A stretch of 64,000 nucleotides of DNA, from assembly GCF_904066215.1 (NCBI RefSeq), contig NZ_LR880474.1, forward strand, positions 806,001 through 870,000. The letters run 5' to 3'. Shown piece after piece: positions 1 to 15,374 of the stretch. Position numbers and translations under genes: made by a program. The notes below the pieces were generated by a model that saw only the letters and a program-made list of their open reading frames with translations, was not told the origin of the DNA and ran no database searches. Source of the stretch: Microbacterium sp. Nx66. GTDB taxonomy: Bacteria > Actinomycetota > Actinomycetes > Actinomycetales > Microbacteriaceae. How positions within the stretch are numbered: the first letter of the stretch is position 1; every line of letters starts with the position of its first letter.

Positions 1-40
1 CGGCGGCCCCGCGTCGATACCGGATCGCAACATCGGACTC

Positions 41-69
41 TTGGCATCCGCCGGGCCGCTGGGTACCTT
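41..69 (+). promoter_or_regulatory. Predicted promoter of the oligopeptide transporter operon
   Basis: A TTGGCA box (41-46) and a TACCTT box (64-69) are separated by exactly 17 bases, close to the vegetative consensus. Transcription would start near 76, giving a leader of about 70 nt that contains a 7-bp inverted repeat (82-88 with 102-108). The promoter lies inside the longest possible reading frame of the downstream gene, which argues that translation starts at 146 and not at 41. Confidence 0.55.
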
Positions 70-145
70 CGAGGAATCACCGTCTCCGCGGCGACGATGC
101 CCGGAGACGCGCAAGGAAGCGCCCGACAGGGAAGGTCATACACAC

Positions 146-1819
146 ATGCACCAGTCAGCCATGCCTCGGCGAGGACTCGCCGCCGTCACCGGAGCGACCA
201 TCGCCGCTCTCGCACTCGCCGGATGCGTCGCCAGCGAGCGCGGGGACAACGGGTCGGAAGGATCGGGTGACGTCGACGGCACCTTCGTCTTCGCCGCCTC
301 CTCGGATCCCGCGAGCCTCGACCCGGCGTTCGCGCAGGACGGCGAGACCTTCCGCGTCTCCCGCCAGATCTTCGAGGGTCTGGTGGGCACGGAACCCGGC
401 ACGGCCGACCCGGCACCGCTGCTGGCGGAGTCGTGGGAGTCGTCCGAGGACGGCATGTCCCACACCTTCGCGCTGAAGGAGGGCGTGACCTTCCAGGACG
501 GCACCCCGTTCAACGCCGAGGCCGTCTGTGCCAACTTCGACCGCTGGTACAACTGGACCGGTCTCGCCGCCTCCGAGGCCTTCGGGTACTACTACAACAA
601 GCTCTTCAAGGGCTACGCCTCCAACCCGGAGGACGCGGTCTACAAGTCGTGCACGCCGGACGGCGACAACTCCGTCACCATCGAGCTGAACAAGCCGTTC
701 GCCGGCTTCATCGCCTCGCTGTCGCTGCCGGCCTTCGGCATGCAGAGCCCCTCGGCGATGCAGGAGTTCGGCGCTGACGAGGTCGGCGGCACCGCCGAGG
801 CCCCGCAGCTCTCCGAGTACGCCATGGGACACCCGGTCGGCACCGGCCCCTACCAGTTCGAGGAGTGGGCACCGGGCGAGCAGGTCACGCTCAAGGCCTA
901 CGACGACTACTGGGGCGAGGCCGGCCAGATCGACGAGATCATCTTCCGCACCATCGACGACCCGACGGCCCGTCGCCAGGCGCTCGAGTCGGGTTCCATC
1001 GACGGCTACGACCTCGTGGGCCCCGCCGACACGAAGGCGCTGGAGGAGGACGACTTCACCATGGTGTCGCGTCCCCCGTTCACGATCCTCTACCTCGCCT
1101 TCAACCAGGCGATCCCGGAGCTGCAGGACCCGAAGGTGCGTGAGGCGCTGTCCTACGCGATCGACAAGGACGCCCTCATCAGCCAGGTCCTCCCGGAGGG
1201 CACCGAGAAGGCGACGCAGTTCGTCCCGCCGGTGGTCAACGGCTACAACGACGAGGTCACGACCTACGACTACGACCCGGAGAAGGCCAAGGAGCTCCTC
1301 GCGGAGGCGGGCTACGACGAGGCGAACCCGCTGGCGCTGGACTTCAACTACCCGGTCAACGTCTCGCGTCCGTACATGCCGGACCCCGAGCAGATCTACA
1401 CCGTCCTGTCGTCGCAGCTCTCCGAGGTCGGCGTGGAGACCACCCCGGTCTCCGAGGAGTGGGTCGAGTACCTCGACCGCACCACCGGCACCGCCGACCA
1501 CGGCATCCACCTGCTCGGCTGGACCGGCGACTACAACGACACCGACAACTTCGTCGGCGTCTTCTTCGGCCAGAAGAGCTCCGAGTGGGGCTTCGACAAC
1601 CCGGAGCTGTTCCAGGCGCTGACCGAGGCGCGCGGGGTCTCCAACCTCGACGACCAGACGGCGCTGTACGAGGACATCAACGAGATGGTCGCGGAGTTCA
1701 TCCCCGGCGTCCCGCTCGCGCACCCGGCGCCGACGCTCGCCTTCGACCCGCGCGTCGAGAGCTACCCCGCCAGCCCGGTGAACGACGAGGTCTTCACGGA
1801 CATCGTCCTCACGAAGTAG
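146..1819 (+). CDS. Oligopeptide ABC transporter substrate-binding lipoprotein
   Basis: Extracytoplasmic peptide-binding protein of the family 5 (DppA/OppA) type, 557 residues. The N-terminus has a basic region (residues 1-10), a hydrophobic stretch and a lipobox LALAGC, with the lipidated Cys at residue 27; lipidation would anchor the protein to the outer face of the membrane. The mature part shows family features such as SSDPASLDPAF near its start, the VTFQDGTPFNAEAV segment, and PVGTGPYQFEEW in the middle. The start at 146 is preceded by GGAAGG and fits the promoter upstream; ATG 161 is a possible alternative. It is the first gene of an operon with two permeases and a double ATPase. The ligand (peptides, or another family 5 substrate such as nickel or opines) cannot be read from sequence. 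Confidence 0.93.
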   Translation: MHQSAMPRRGLAAVTGATIAALALAGCVASERGDNGSEGSGDVDGTFVFAASSDPASLDPAFAQDGETFRVSRQIFEGLVGTEPGTADPAPLLAESWESSEDGMSHTFALKEGVTFQDGTPFNAEAVCANFDRWYNWTGLAASEAFGYYYNKLFKGYASNPEDAVYKSCTPDGDNSVTIELNKPFAGFIASLSLPAFGMQSPSAMQEFGADEVGGTAEAPQLSEYAMGHPVGTGPYQFEEWAPGEQVTLKAYDDYWGEAGQIDEIIFRTIDDPTARRQALESGSIDGYDLVGPADTKALEEDDFTMVSRPPFTILYLAFNQAIPELQDPKVREALSYAIDKDALISQVLPEGTEKATQFVPPVVNGYNDEVTTYDYDPEKAKELLAEAGYDEANPLALDFNYPVNVSRPYMPDPEQIYTVLSSQLSEVGVETTPVSEEWVEYLDRTTGTADHGIHLLGWTGDYNDTDNFVGVFFGQKSSEWGFDNPELFQALTEARGVSNLDDQTALYEDINEMVAEFIPGVPLAHPAPTLAFDPRVESYPASPVNDEVFTDIVLTK

Positions 1820-1841
1820 GCCTGACCATTTGATATGCCGA

Positions 1842-1871
1842 GCCCCGGTTCCGCTCCTGCGGAACCGGGGC
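1842..1871 (+). terminator. Strong intergenic hairpin after the binding-protein gene
   Basis: A perfect 12-bp stem (1843-1854 with 1859-1870) with a TCCT loop, extended by one G-C pair. It lies 22 bases after the stop codon and has no T-run. Such hairpins between a binding-protein gene and its permease genes commonly act as partial terminators or mRNA-stabilising elements, so the binding protein is made in excess; that role is inferred here. Confidence 0.6.
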
Positions 1872-1902
1872 ACGGCGTACCTTCTGATCGACGGAGAACT
1901 CT

Positions 1903-2907
1903 GTGCTGCGCACCATCGGCAGGCGACTGCTGTTCCTCATCCCCACCCTGTTCGGGCTCAGCATCCTGCTGTTCGCCTGGGTCAGGGCCCTCCCCGGCGG
2001 CCCCGCGGTCGCCCTCCTCGGCGAGAAGGCCACCCCGGAGGCCATCGCCAGGGTCAACGAGCTCTACGGCTTCAACAAGCCCCTCATCGAGCAGTACTTC
2101 ATCTGGGTCACCCGGCTGCTGCAGGGCGACTTCGGTACGTCCATCCAGACCAACCGGCCGGTCACGGAGGAGTTCCTCCGCCGATTCCCCGCGACGATCG
2201 AGCTGAGCGTCGCGGCGCTCATCTTCGCCATCGGGGTCGGCATCCCGCTCGGATACTGGGCGGCCCGTCGCCACGGAAAGTTCACCGATCACGCGTCGGT
2301 CGTGCTGAGCCTCATCGGCATCACGATCCCGGTGTTCTTCCTCGCCTTCATCCTCAAGTACGTCTTCGCCGTGCAGCTGGGCTGGCTGCCCTCGGACGGT
2401 CGGCAGGATCCACGGATCGATGCGACCCATCCCACGGGCTTCTACGTCTGGGACGGCATCATCACGGGGGAGTTCGACGCCGCGTGGGATGCGATCCTCC
2501 ACCTGATCCTCCCGGCGCTCGCCCTCGGCACCATCCCGCTCGCGATCATCGTCCGCATCACCAGGGCGAGCGTGCTGGAGGTGCAGAACGCCGACTACGT
2601 GCGGACGGGGCGGGCGAAGGGCGTGGGCTCCGCCACCCTGCGCAGCCGGTTCATCCTCCGGAACGCCATGCTCCCGGTCATCACGACGATCGGTCTGCAG
2701 ACGGGACTGCTCATCTCGGGGGCGGTGCTCACCGAGACGGTGTTCGCCTTCCCCGGCATCGGGTCGTTCCTCGCGCGGGCGATCTTCACGCGCGACTTCC
2801 CGGTGCTGCAGGGGTTCATCATCTTCATCGCGATCGCCTACGCCCTCATCAACCTGGCCGTGGACGTGTCGTACAGCTTCATCGATCCGAGAGTGAGAGT
2901 GCAGTGA
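1903..2907 (+). CDS. Oligopeptide ABC transporter permease (DppB-like)
   Basis: Integral membrane permease of 334 residues, the usual length of the DppB/OppB branch. The N-terminus shows the typical MLRTIGRRLLFLIPTLFG first helix, and the C-terminal half has about five further helices. The EAA-loop contacting the ATPase is seen around RTGRAKGVGSATLRSRFILR. The GTG start follows an ACGGAG ribosome binding site 7 nt upstream. It sits 83 bases after the binding protein and 34 before the second permease, so all are probably one transcript. It would pair with the next gene to form the heterodimeric channel. Confidence 0.93.
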   Translation: MLRTIGRRLLFLIPTLFGLSILLFAWVRALPGGPAVALLGEKATPEAIARVNELYGFNKPLIEQYFIWVTRLLQGDFGTSIQTNRPVTEEFLRRFPATIELSVAALIFAIGVGIPLGYWAARRHGKFTDHASVVLSLIGITIPVFFLAFILKYVFAVQLGWLPSDGRQDPRIDATHPTGFYVWDGIITGEFDAAWDAILHLILPALALGTIPLAIIVRITRASVLEVQNADYVRTGRAKGVGSATLRSRFILRNAMLPVITTIGLQTGLLISGAVLTETVFAFPGIGSFLARAIFTRDFPVLQGFIIFIAIAYALINLAVDVSYSFIDPRVRVQ

Positions 2908-2941
2908 TGTCCTCCTCCCTCATCCGAAAGGAGGCGCTCGC

Positions 2942-3907
2942 ATGAGCATCGCCCTCCCACCCGCACAGGGCCCGTCCGCCGAGAGCGGCGGCAGCATCGA
3001 CACCGTCGCGATCGCCCAGGCCGACCTCAAGGACGGCGGCGGCGGCTTCTGGCGCGACGTCTTCCGCCGGCTCCGGCACAACCCGACGGCGTGGATCGGC
3101 GCCGTCATCGTGCTCCTCTTCCTGCTCGTCGCGGTGCTCGCGCCGGTCCTCGCTCCGTACCCCGAGACGGCGCTCCCGGGGGCGAAGGAGATCACGCCCA
3201 CGCACATCCCCGGCCCGGGCGAGCTGCCGCAGTTCCCACTCGGTCTGGACCGGTTCGGCGGCGACGTGCTGTCGAAGCTCATCTGGGGCGCGCAGGCGTC
3301 GCTGCTGATCGGCGTCGTCTCCACCGCGATGGGTCTCGTCGGCGGCATGATCCTCGGACTCCTCGCCGGCACGTTCGGCGGCTGGGTCGACACGGTCATC
3401 ATGCGCGTCGTCGACATCATCCTGTCGGTGCCGAACCTGCTGCTGGCGGTGTCGATCGCCGCGATACTCGGGCAGACGCCGTACGCCGTGATGATCGCCA
3501 TCGGGGCCTCCCAGGTGCCGATCTTCGCGCGACTGCTGCGGGCGTCCATGCTCCAACAGCGCTCCAGCGACTATGTGCTGTCGGCGCAGACACTCGGCCT
3601 CGGCCGCGGCCGGATCACGATGTCGCACGTCCTCCCGAACGCCATCGGGCCGGTCATCGTGCAGGGCACCCTGACCCTCGCGACCGCGGTCATCGACGCG
3701 GCAGCGCTGTCGTTCCTCGGTCTCGGCGGCGGCGGGCCCGCGACCGCCGAGTGGGGCCGCATGCTCACGTACGCACAGGCCGAGCTGGCGATCGCCCCGT
3801 GGCTGGCGTTCCTCCCCGGCATCTGCATCGCCGTCACCGCGCTGGGCTTCACCCTGCTCGGCGAGGCGCTGCGTGAGGCCATGGACCCGAGGACGAGGGC
3901 ACGATGA
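2942..3907 (+). CDS. Oligopeptide ABC transporter permease (DppC-like)
   Basis: Second membrane permease, 321 residues, of the DppC/OppC branch: a soluble N-terminal tail of about 50 residues, a first helix (near [20 protein letters not shown]), a long periplasmic segment containing the family motif [17 protein letters not shown], then about five helices with an EAA-like loop ([20 protein letters not shown]). It has one of the strongest ribosome binding sites in the window, AAAGGAGG at about 2928-2935. The stop codon overlaps ATG 3904 of the next reading frame by 4 bp, suggesting translational coupling to the ATPase gene. Confidence 0.93.
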   Translation: MSIALPPAQGPSAESGGSIDTVAIAQADLKDGGGGFWRDVFRRLRHNPTAWIGAVIVLLFLLVAVLAPVLAPYPETALPGAKEITPTHIPGPGELPQFPLGLDRFGGDVLSKLIWGAQASLLIGVVSTAMGLVGGMILGLLAGTFGGWVDTVIMRVVDIILSVPNLLLAVSIAAILGQTPYAVMIAIGASQVPIFARLLRASMLQQRSSDYVLSAQTLGLGRGRITMSHVLPNAIGPVIVQGTLTLATAVIDAAALSFLGLGGGGPATAEWGRMLTYAQAELAIAPWLAFLPGICIAVTALGFTLLGEALREAMDPRTRAR

Positions 3908-3951
3908 ACATCCATGACGAGGGCGCCGTGCGCGCCGCGAAGGAGAACGGC

Positions 3952-5697
3952 ATGGCGGACGAGCCCCTGCTGTCGGTCGAGGGCCTGGCGGTGGACTTCG
4001 CCACCATGGACGGCGTCGTGCACGCCGTCGAGGGCGTCGACCTCGAGATCCGCCCCGGGGAGACGGTGGCGATCGTCGGCGAGTCCGGTTCCGGCAAGTC
4101 GACCACCGCGATGGCGATCATCGGTCTGCTCGCGGGCGGGGGGAAGGTGGCCGCCGGCAGCATCAGACTCGACGGGCGGGAGATCTCCCGCGCCTCCGAG
4201 AACGAGTTGCGGTCGATCCGCGGACGGGACATCGGCCTCGTGCCGCAGGACCCCATGTCCAACCTCAACCCGGTCGCGAAGATCGGCACCCAGGTCGCCG
4301 AGACGCTGCTCGCCCACGGCCTCGCCACCCGGCAGAACGTGCAGTCCAAGGTCGTCGAGGCGCTCACCGCCGCCGGCCTCCCGGATCCGGAGAGCCGTGC
4401 GAAGCAGTACCCGCACGAGTTCTCCGGCGGCATGCGGCAGCGGGCGCTCATCGCGATCGGGCTGGCGTGCAAGCCGCGGCTGCTCATCGCGGACGAGCCC
4501 ACCAGCGCCCTGGACGTGACCGTGCAGCAGACCATCCTCGACCAGATCGGCGAGATGACCAGGGAGCTCGGCACCGCCGTGCTCCTCATCACGCACGACC
4601 TCGGGCTCGCCGCCGAGCGGGCCGAGCGGGTGATCGTGATGCACCGCGGCAAGGTCGTCGAGCAGGGTCCCGCGCGGCAGATCCTCGAGGATCCGCAGCA
4701 CCCGTACACCCAGTCGCTCGTGAAGGCCGCGCCGTCGGTCGCGGTGGCACGGCTGCGCCCGGAAGCCTTCGTGCAGGGCGCTTCGACAGGCTCAGCGACC
4801 CAGGAGGAGGCCGGGTCAGCGACCCGGGAGGGCGCTTCGACAGGCTCAGCGACCCACCGTGAGCCTGGGGCCCTGAGCTCGTCGGCCCCCGGGTCCCTGA
4901 GCTCGTCGAAGGGCAACATCGTCGAGATCGAGAACCTCACGAAGGTGTACCCCGTGCGCGGCAAGCACGAGGACTTCGTCGCGGTCGACGGCGTCTCGCT
5001 CGCGATCCCGCGCGGCGAGACCGTCGCGATCGTGGGGGAGTCGGGGTCGGGCAAGACCACGACCGCGCGCATGCTCCTCAAGGTGATCGAGCCCACGAGC
5101 GGCCTCATCCGCTACGAGGGCAAGGACATCTCGACCCTGAGCCGCGCGGAGACGAAGGACTTCCGGCAGCGGGTGCAGCCCATCTTCCAGGATCCGTACT
5201 CCAGCCTGAACCCCATGTTCACGATCGAGCGGCTGATCGCGGAGCCGCTGGAGTTCTACAAGCGGGGGAGCGGAGCAGACCGGCGCAAGCGCGTGCGGCA
5301 GCTCCTGGACGACGTCGCGCTGCCGCAGTCGATGCTGCGGCGCTACCCGTCCGAGCTCTCCGGCGGGCAGCGTCAGCGCGTGGCGATCGCGCGGGCACTG
5401 GCCCTGTCGCCTGACCTCATCGTGTGCGACGAGCCCGTGTCGGCGCTCGACGTGCTCGTGCAGGACCAGATCCTGCGGCTGCTGGGCGACCTGCAGCGGG
5501 AGTACGGCCTGAGCTACCTGTTCATCTCGCACGACCTCGCGGTGGTGCGGCTCATCAGCGACTACGTGTGCGTGATGAAGGACGGGAAGCTCGTGGAGGC
5601 CGCGTCGTCGGAGGAGATCTTCACCAACCCTCGCGACCCCTACACGCGCCGCCTCCTCGCCTCGATCCCCGGCAACGAGCTCAACATCGCGTCCTGA
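3952..5697 (+). CDS. Fused double ATP-binding protein of the oligopeptide transporter (DppD-DppF type)
   Basis: Cytoplasmic ATPase carrying both nucleotide-binding domains in one chain, 581 residues from this start. NBD1 has Walker [10 protein letters not shown], signature FSGGMRQR and Walker B LLIADEP. NBD2 has Walker [10 protein letters not shown], signature LSGGQRQR and Walker B LIVCDEP, and ends in the family C-terminal segment after [13 protein letters not shown] 3952 has AAGGAG 6 nt upstream; ATG 3904, which overlaps the permease stop, would add 16 residues and is the alternative. The linker between the domains (about residues 277-320) is low-complexity and is encoded by repeat elements (see 4781-4913). 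Fused DppDF-type ATPases are common in actinobacteria; the repeat-derived linker is the unusual part. Confidence 0.92.
   Translation: MADEPLLSVEGLAVDFATMDGVVHAVEGVDLEIRPGETVAIVGESGSGKSTTAMAIIGLLAGGGKVAAGSIRLDGREISRASENELRSIRGRDIGLVPQDPMSNLNPVAKIGTQVAETLLAHGLATRQNVQSKVVEALTAAGLPDPESRAKQYPHEFSGGMRQRALIAIGLACKPRLLIADEPTSALDVTVQQTILDQIGEMTRELGTAVLLITHDLGLAAERAERVIVMHRGKVVEQGPARQILEDPQHPYTQSLVKAAPSVAVARLRPEAFVQGASTGSATQEEAGSATREGASTGSATHREPGALSSSAPGSLSSSKGNIVEIENLTKVYPVRGKHEDFVAVDGVSLAIPRGETVAIVGESGSGKTTTARMLLKVIEPTSGLIRYEGKDISTLSRAETKDFRQRVQPIFQDPYSSLNPMFTIERLIAEPLEFYKRGSGADRRKRVRQLLDDVALPQSMLRRYPSELSGGQRQRVAIARALALSPDLIVCDEPVSALDVLVQDQILRLLGDLQREYGLSYLFISHDLAVVRLISDYVCVMKDGKLVEAASSEEIFTNPRDPYTRRLLASIPGNELNIAS
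4781..4913. repeat. Cluster of REP-like palindromic units inside a coding sequence
   Basis: Two identical direct copies of CTTCGACAGGCTCAGCGACC (4781-4800 and 4835-4854) are followed by two inverted copies of the related unit CCCTGAGCTCGTCG (4871-4884 and 4895-4908, the latter continuing to 4913 as GAAGGG). Translated in frame, the direct units give ASTGSAT twice and the inverted ones give ALSSS/SLSSS, so they encode the linker between the two ATPase domains. A close relative lies between rpoB and rpoC (9480-9545). Confidence 0.85.
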
Positions 5698-5699
5698 CC

Positions 5700-5777
5700 C
5701 GAGACCCCGGTTTCGCGTCGAAACCCCGCCCTGCCCCCGCGGCGAGGGCGGGGTTTCGACGCGAAGGCGGGGTCTCG
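5700..5777. terminator. Long inverted repeat after the ABC operon, likely terminator
   Basis: Two 33-base arms (5700-5732 and 5745-5777) pair at 31 of 33 positions around a 12-base loop, starting three bases after the ATPase stop codon. The arms contain CGAGACCCCG, TTCGCGTCGAAA and CCCCGCCCT. No T-run follows, but the structure is strong enough to end or insulate transcription before the rpoB promoter. A related element occurs at 61941-62022, so this is probably a dispersed repeat family used as a terminator. Confidence 0.7.
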
Positions 5778-5821
5778 GCCGTCCCATTACCGCAGCGAGG
5801 AAGATTGGTCAAGGATTGCGC

Positions 5822-5850
5822 TTGCCATGTCGTGAGATCGCGTCTATAGT
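5822..5850 (+). promoter_or_regulatory. Predicted rpoBC promoter
   Basis: TTGCCA (5822-5827) and TATAGT (5845-5850) with a 17-base spacer: a near-consensus vegetative promoter. Transcription would begin around 5857, giving a leader of about 117 nt before the rpoB start. Confidence 0.7.
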
Positions 5851-5943
5851 TGGTAGTTGCGCTCGCTTCTCCCTGCCCTCATATGGTGGTCGGCATCTCG
5901 TGAGCTTCTGAGCGCACTCCACCTGACGACAAAGGAATCGAGA

Positions 5944-5965
5944 AGCCCTGCGGGGCTCACGGAGG
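5944..5965 (+). promoter_or_regulatory. Hairpin and ribosome binding site that fix the rpoB start
   Basis: A 5-bp hairpin (AGCCC 5944-5948 with GGGCT 5953-5957) ends three bases before the Shine-Dalgarno GGAGG (5961-5965). GGAGG is 8 nt from TTG 5974. This favours TTG 5974 over any upstream ATG in the same frame, including one at 5857, which lies at the expected transcription start. Confidence 0.6.
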
Positions 5966-5973
5966 TTATTCCC

Positions 5974-9477
<3,504 letters not shown>

Positions 9478-9479
9478 CC

Positions 9480-9545
9480 CTTCGACGGGCTCAGGGACCC
9501 AGGTTCCTGGGATCAGGACCCACCGGGTCGCTGAGCCCGTCGAAG
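9480..9545. repeat. Palindromic repeat between rpoB and rpoC
   Basis: Two 21-base arms (9480-9500 and 9525-9545) match at 20 of 21 positions; the left arm begins CTTCGACGGGCTCAGGGACC. Between them a smaller hairpin (TCCTG...CAGGA) forms a second stem. The unit is clearly related to the units at 4781-4913. Being inside the rpoBC transcript, it could modulate rpoC expression or mRNA processing, which is inference. Confidence 0.85.
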
Positions 9546-9585
9546 CCCAGACTTCTCAAAAAGAATTTCCGACACAGGAGAACTA

Positions 9586-13461
<3,876 letters not shown>

Positions 13462-13477
13462 GGTGTGAGTGAGTGAA

Positions 13478-13509
13478 CGAAGGCCCCGGGGTTCTCCCCG
13501 GGGCCTTCG
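13478..13509 (+). terminator. Terminator of the rpoBC operon
   Basis: A perfect 14-bp GC-rich stem (13478-13491 with 13496-13509) around a TTCT loop, 16 bases after the rpoC stop. It is followed by TCGTCCC rather than a pure T-run. Confidence 0.8.
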
Positions 13510-13529
13510 TCGTCCCTCGGCCCGTTCGG

Positions 13530-13618
13530 GTGTGCACAACTCAGGAGATCCGGGACGGCAGGCCGCCGTCGGCTGCTCGTGACGGCATGGAGGCCCAGGT
13601 CTCCTGAGTTATGCACAC
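13530..13618. repeat. Inverted repeat with GTGTGCAcAACTCAGGAGA arms
   Basis: Two 19-base arms (13530-13548 and 13600-13618) pair at 18 of 19 positions and enclose 51 bases. It fills much of the 203-base gap between rpoC and the PfkB kinase and does not resemble the rpoC terminator just upstream. It may be a third dispersed palindromic element or a miniature mobile element remnant; no transposase or target duplication was found. Confidence 0.6.
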
Positions 13619-13652
13619 GGTTCGGCGCTGCTTCGGGGCGCGGGCGGCGCGG

Positions 13653-13658
13653 TAGGGT
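13653..13658 (+). promoter_or_regulatory. -10 box of the PfkB gene (leaderless type)
   Basis: TAGGGT ends 6 nt before the GTG start at 13665, so the transcript would begin at or next to the start codon. No ribosome binding site is seen. Confidence 0.45.
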
Positions 13659-13664
13659 CGGCGA

Positions 13665-14594
13665 GTGAGCACTGAGACTTCCCCCGGCGGCGCGGCCGTC
13701 GTCATCGGAGACGCCCTGATCGACGAGATCCGGGATGACAGCGGCGTCCGTGAGTTCGTCGGCGGAGCCGCCCTGAACGTGGCGGTCGGGCTGCGCCGGC
13801 TCGGCATCCCCACGACCCTCATCGCGATGGTGGGGGAGGATGTCGCGGGCGCGCACATCCGCGAGTACCTGGCCGATCACGGCGTACGGCTGATCGCGAG
13901 CGCGGCGCCGCATGGGTCGTCGCGGGCCGTCGTGACCCGGGCCGCGAACGGCGAGCCGAGTTACGTCTTCAACCGCGCGGCCCAGGAGCGGACCATCCGG
14001 TACTCGGACGAGGCGAGGGCCGCCATCGGCGACGCGGACATCGTCGCCGTGAGCTGCTTCCCCTTCGATGCCCCCGACGAGGTCGACGCCCTCGCGGCCG
14101 CAGTGGAGGGCGCGCGGCTGGCGATCGACCCGAACCCGCGCACCGGCATGCTGTCCGACCGCGAGGAGTTCGTCCGCGGCTTCGAGCGGCTGGCTTCGAG
14201 GGCCGAGCTGGTGAAGGTCGGTGCCGACGACGCTGCCGTGCTCTACGACGGCGACCTCGACGCCCTGCGCGCGCGGCTCCGGAGCCTCGGAGTCACCGCT
14301 GTGCTCGCGACGGCCGGGGCAGACGGCGCGGTGCTCGAGTCGGACGGCGGGTCGGTCTCGGCTCCCATTTCGGCGCTCCCTGGTCGCGTGGTCGACACAG
14401 TGGGGGCTGGGGATGCGACTCTCGCCGCCGTCGCCGCCGGGCTGGTGGACGGCGGCCCGAAGGCGGCCGAGGAGTGGACGGCCCTGCTCACGCGCGCGAT
14501 GGACGTGGCCGCCGCGACCTGCCGCGCCGAGGGCGGGCTGCTGCGCACACCGGAGTCGCTGGCCGTCGCCGACCGCGGCGTGTACGGGAGCTGA
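13665..14594 (+). CDS. PfkB-family carbohydrate kinase
   Basis: ATP-dependent sugar kinase of the ribokinase/fructokinase family, 309 residues, cytoplasmic. The first PfkB signature is seen as GGAALNVAVGLRRLG near residue 45, and the second, with the catalytic Asp, as DTVGAGDATLAAVAAGL near residue 245. The substrate cannot be decided from the sequence; fructose, ribose or a nucleoside are all possible. It stands alone, apparently transcribed from a leaderless promoter, with a tRNA gene 86 bases downstream and no neighbouring sugar transporter. Confidence 0.88.
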   Translation: MSTETSPGGAAVVIGDALIDEIRDDSGVREFVGGAALNVAVGLRRLGIPTTLIAMVGEDVAGAHIREYLADHGVRLIASAAPHGSSRAVVTRAANGEPSYVFNRAAQERTIRYSDEARAAIGDADIVAVSCFPFDAPDEVDALAAAVEGARLAIDPNPRTGMLSDREEFVRGFERLASRAELVKVGADDAAVLYDGDLDALRARLRSLGVTAVLATAGADGAVLESDGGSVSAPISALPGRVVDTVGAGDATLAAVAAGLVDGGPKAAEEWTALLTRAMDVAAATCRAEGGLLRTPESLAVADRGVYGS

Positions 14595-14626
14595 CGCCTC
14601 GATTTCTCGCGCCCGCATCCGGCAGG

Positions 14627-14632
14627 TATGAT
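14627..14632 (+). promoter_or_regulatory. Possible -10 box for tRNA-Tyr
   Basis: TATGAT lies 48 bases upstream of the mature tRNA 5' end. The only -35 candidate, TTTCTC at 14603-14608, is weak (18-base spacer). Confidence 0.35.
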
Positions 14633-14680
14633 TGTTCTTCGTGCCCCCGGTTGGCTGTTCAAGTCGGACGGGTGCGCTCT

Positions 14681-14765
14681 GGCGAGTTACCCAAGTGGCC
14701 AAAGGGATCTGACTGTAAATCAGCCGTCTTCGACTTCGGGGGTTCGAATCCCTCACTCGCCACCA
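14681..14765 (+). tRNA. tRNA-Tyr (anticodon GTA)
   Basis: Acceptor strands GGCGAGT and ACTCGCC pair fully. The anticodon GTA is at 14715-14717 in the loop CTGTAAA. A long variable arm (class II, around CCGTCTTCGACTTCGG) and a T arm with GGTTCGAATCC are present. The discriminator A is at 14762 and a genomic CCA follows (14763-14765). Confidence 0.96.
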
Positions 14766-14767
14766 CG

Positions 14768-14791
14768 GAAGCCCCCGCTCGCGGGGGCTTC
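14768..14791 (+). terminator. Terminator after tRNA-Tyr
   Basis: An 11-bp stem, GAAGCCCCCGC (14768-14778) with GCGGGGGCTTC (14781-14791), immediately downstream of the tRNA. Confidence 0.75.
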
Positions 14792-14825
14792 TCGCGTTCC
14801 CGGCCTCACCTCCGCGCCGAGTTCC

Positions 14826-14831
14826 TAGACT
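14826..14831 (+). promoter_or_regulatory. -10 box of the FusB-like gene (leaderless type)
   Basis: TAGACT ends 6 nt before the ATG at 14838, so the message would start at the initiation codon. Confidence 0.45.
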
Positions 14832-14837
14832 GGAGCG

Positions 14838-15329
14838 ATGCGACCTCTCACCGAAGCCGACGTCCGGGCCTCGTTCGTGAACGCGGACGCCGACGAGCTG
14901 CGCGTCATGGAGATGCCGCACGACTTCCTCCTCGTGGACTGGGACTACCTCGACTTCTTCGCCTGGCGCGACCCGAGTGCCGGCAAGCGCGGCTACGTCC
15001 TGATCCCGCACGAGGGGCGCGTGGTCGGCGTGGTGCTGCGGGCGTCGGAACCAGGGCGCGGGCGCTCCGGCATGTGTAACATCTGCCACACGATGCAGCC
15101 GGGCAACCAGGTGGCGTTGTTCGCCGCCCGGCGCACGGGGGAGGCGGGGGAGCGCGGCGACTCGGTCGGCACCTACATCTGCGCCGACCTGTCCTGCCAC
15201 GAGAACGTGCGCCTGGCGCATCCGCTCGCACCGAACGAGATCCGGGCGGCGGGACAGGTCGACTTCCGCCTCGACGGCACCCGGCGGCGGATGGAGCGGT
15301 TCGTCGCTCGCGTCTGGGACGGCTCCTGA
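14838..15329 (+). CDS. FBP/FusB-type zinc-finger protein (elongation factor G-binding family)
   Basis: Small cytoplasmic protein of 163 residues resembling the C-terminal treble-clef zinc-finger domain of FusB/FBP proteins, which bind elongation factor G. Four cysteines are in the expected pattern: C80-x2-C83 (MCNICHT) and C115-x4-C120 (ICADLSCHEN). In staphylococci, related proteins rescue EF-G from fusidic acid; chromosomal homologues in actinobacteria are of unknown function, so a resistance role is only a possibility. It is probably leaderless and monocistronic. The N-terminal half (MPHDFLLVDWDYLDFFAWRDP) is also typical of the actinobacterial family. Confidence 0.75.
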   Translation: MRPLTEADVRASFVNADADELRVMEMPHDFLLVDWDYLDFFAWRDPSAGKRGYVLIPHEGRVVGVVLRASEPGRGRSGMCNICHTMQPGNQVALFAARRTGEAGERGDSVGTYICADLSCHENVRLAHPLAPNEIRAAGQVDFRLDGTRRRMERFVARVWDGS

Positions 15330-15374
15330 GCGCGACTAGCCTGGAGGCATCCGCCTGTGCTCGAAGGAGAAGCC

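Noticed and set aside
155..1873. A 572-codon open frame antisense to the peptide-binding protein gene
   Set aside because: Composition is that of a shadow frame, and the plus strand encodes a complete lipoprotein with lipobox.
4779..4913. CRISPR array
   Set aside because: Units are few, partly inverted, unevenly spaced and lie within an open reading frame; no cas genes are present.
13530..13618. Insertion sequence
   Set aside because: Only an inverted repeat with 51 bases between the arms; no transposase frame and no target duplication were found.
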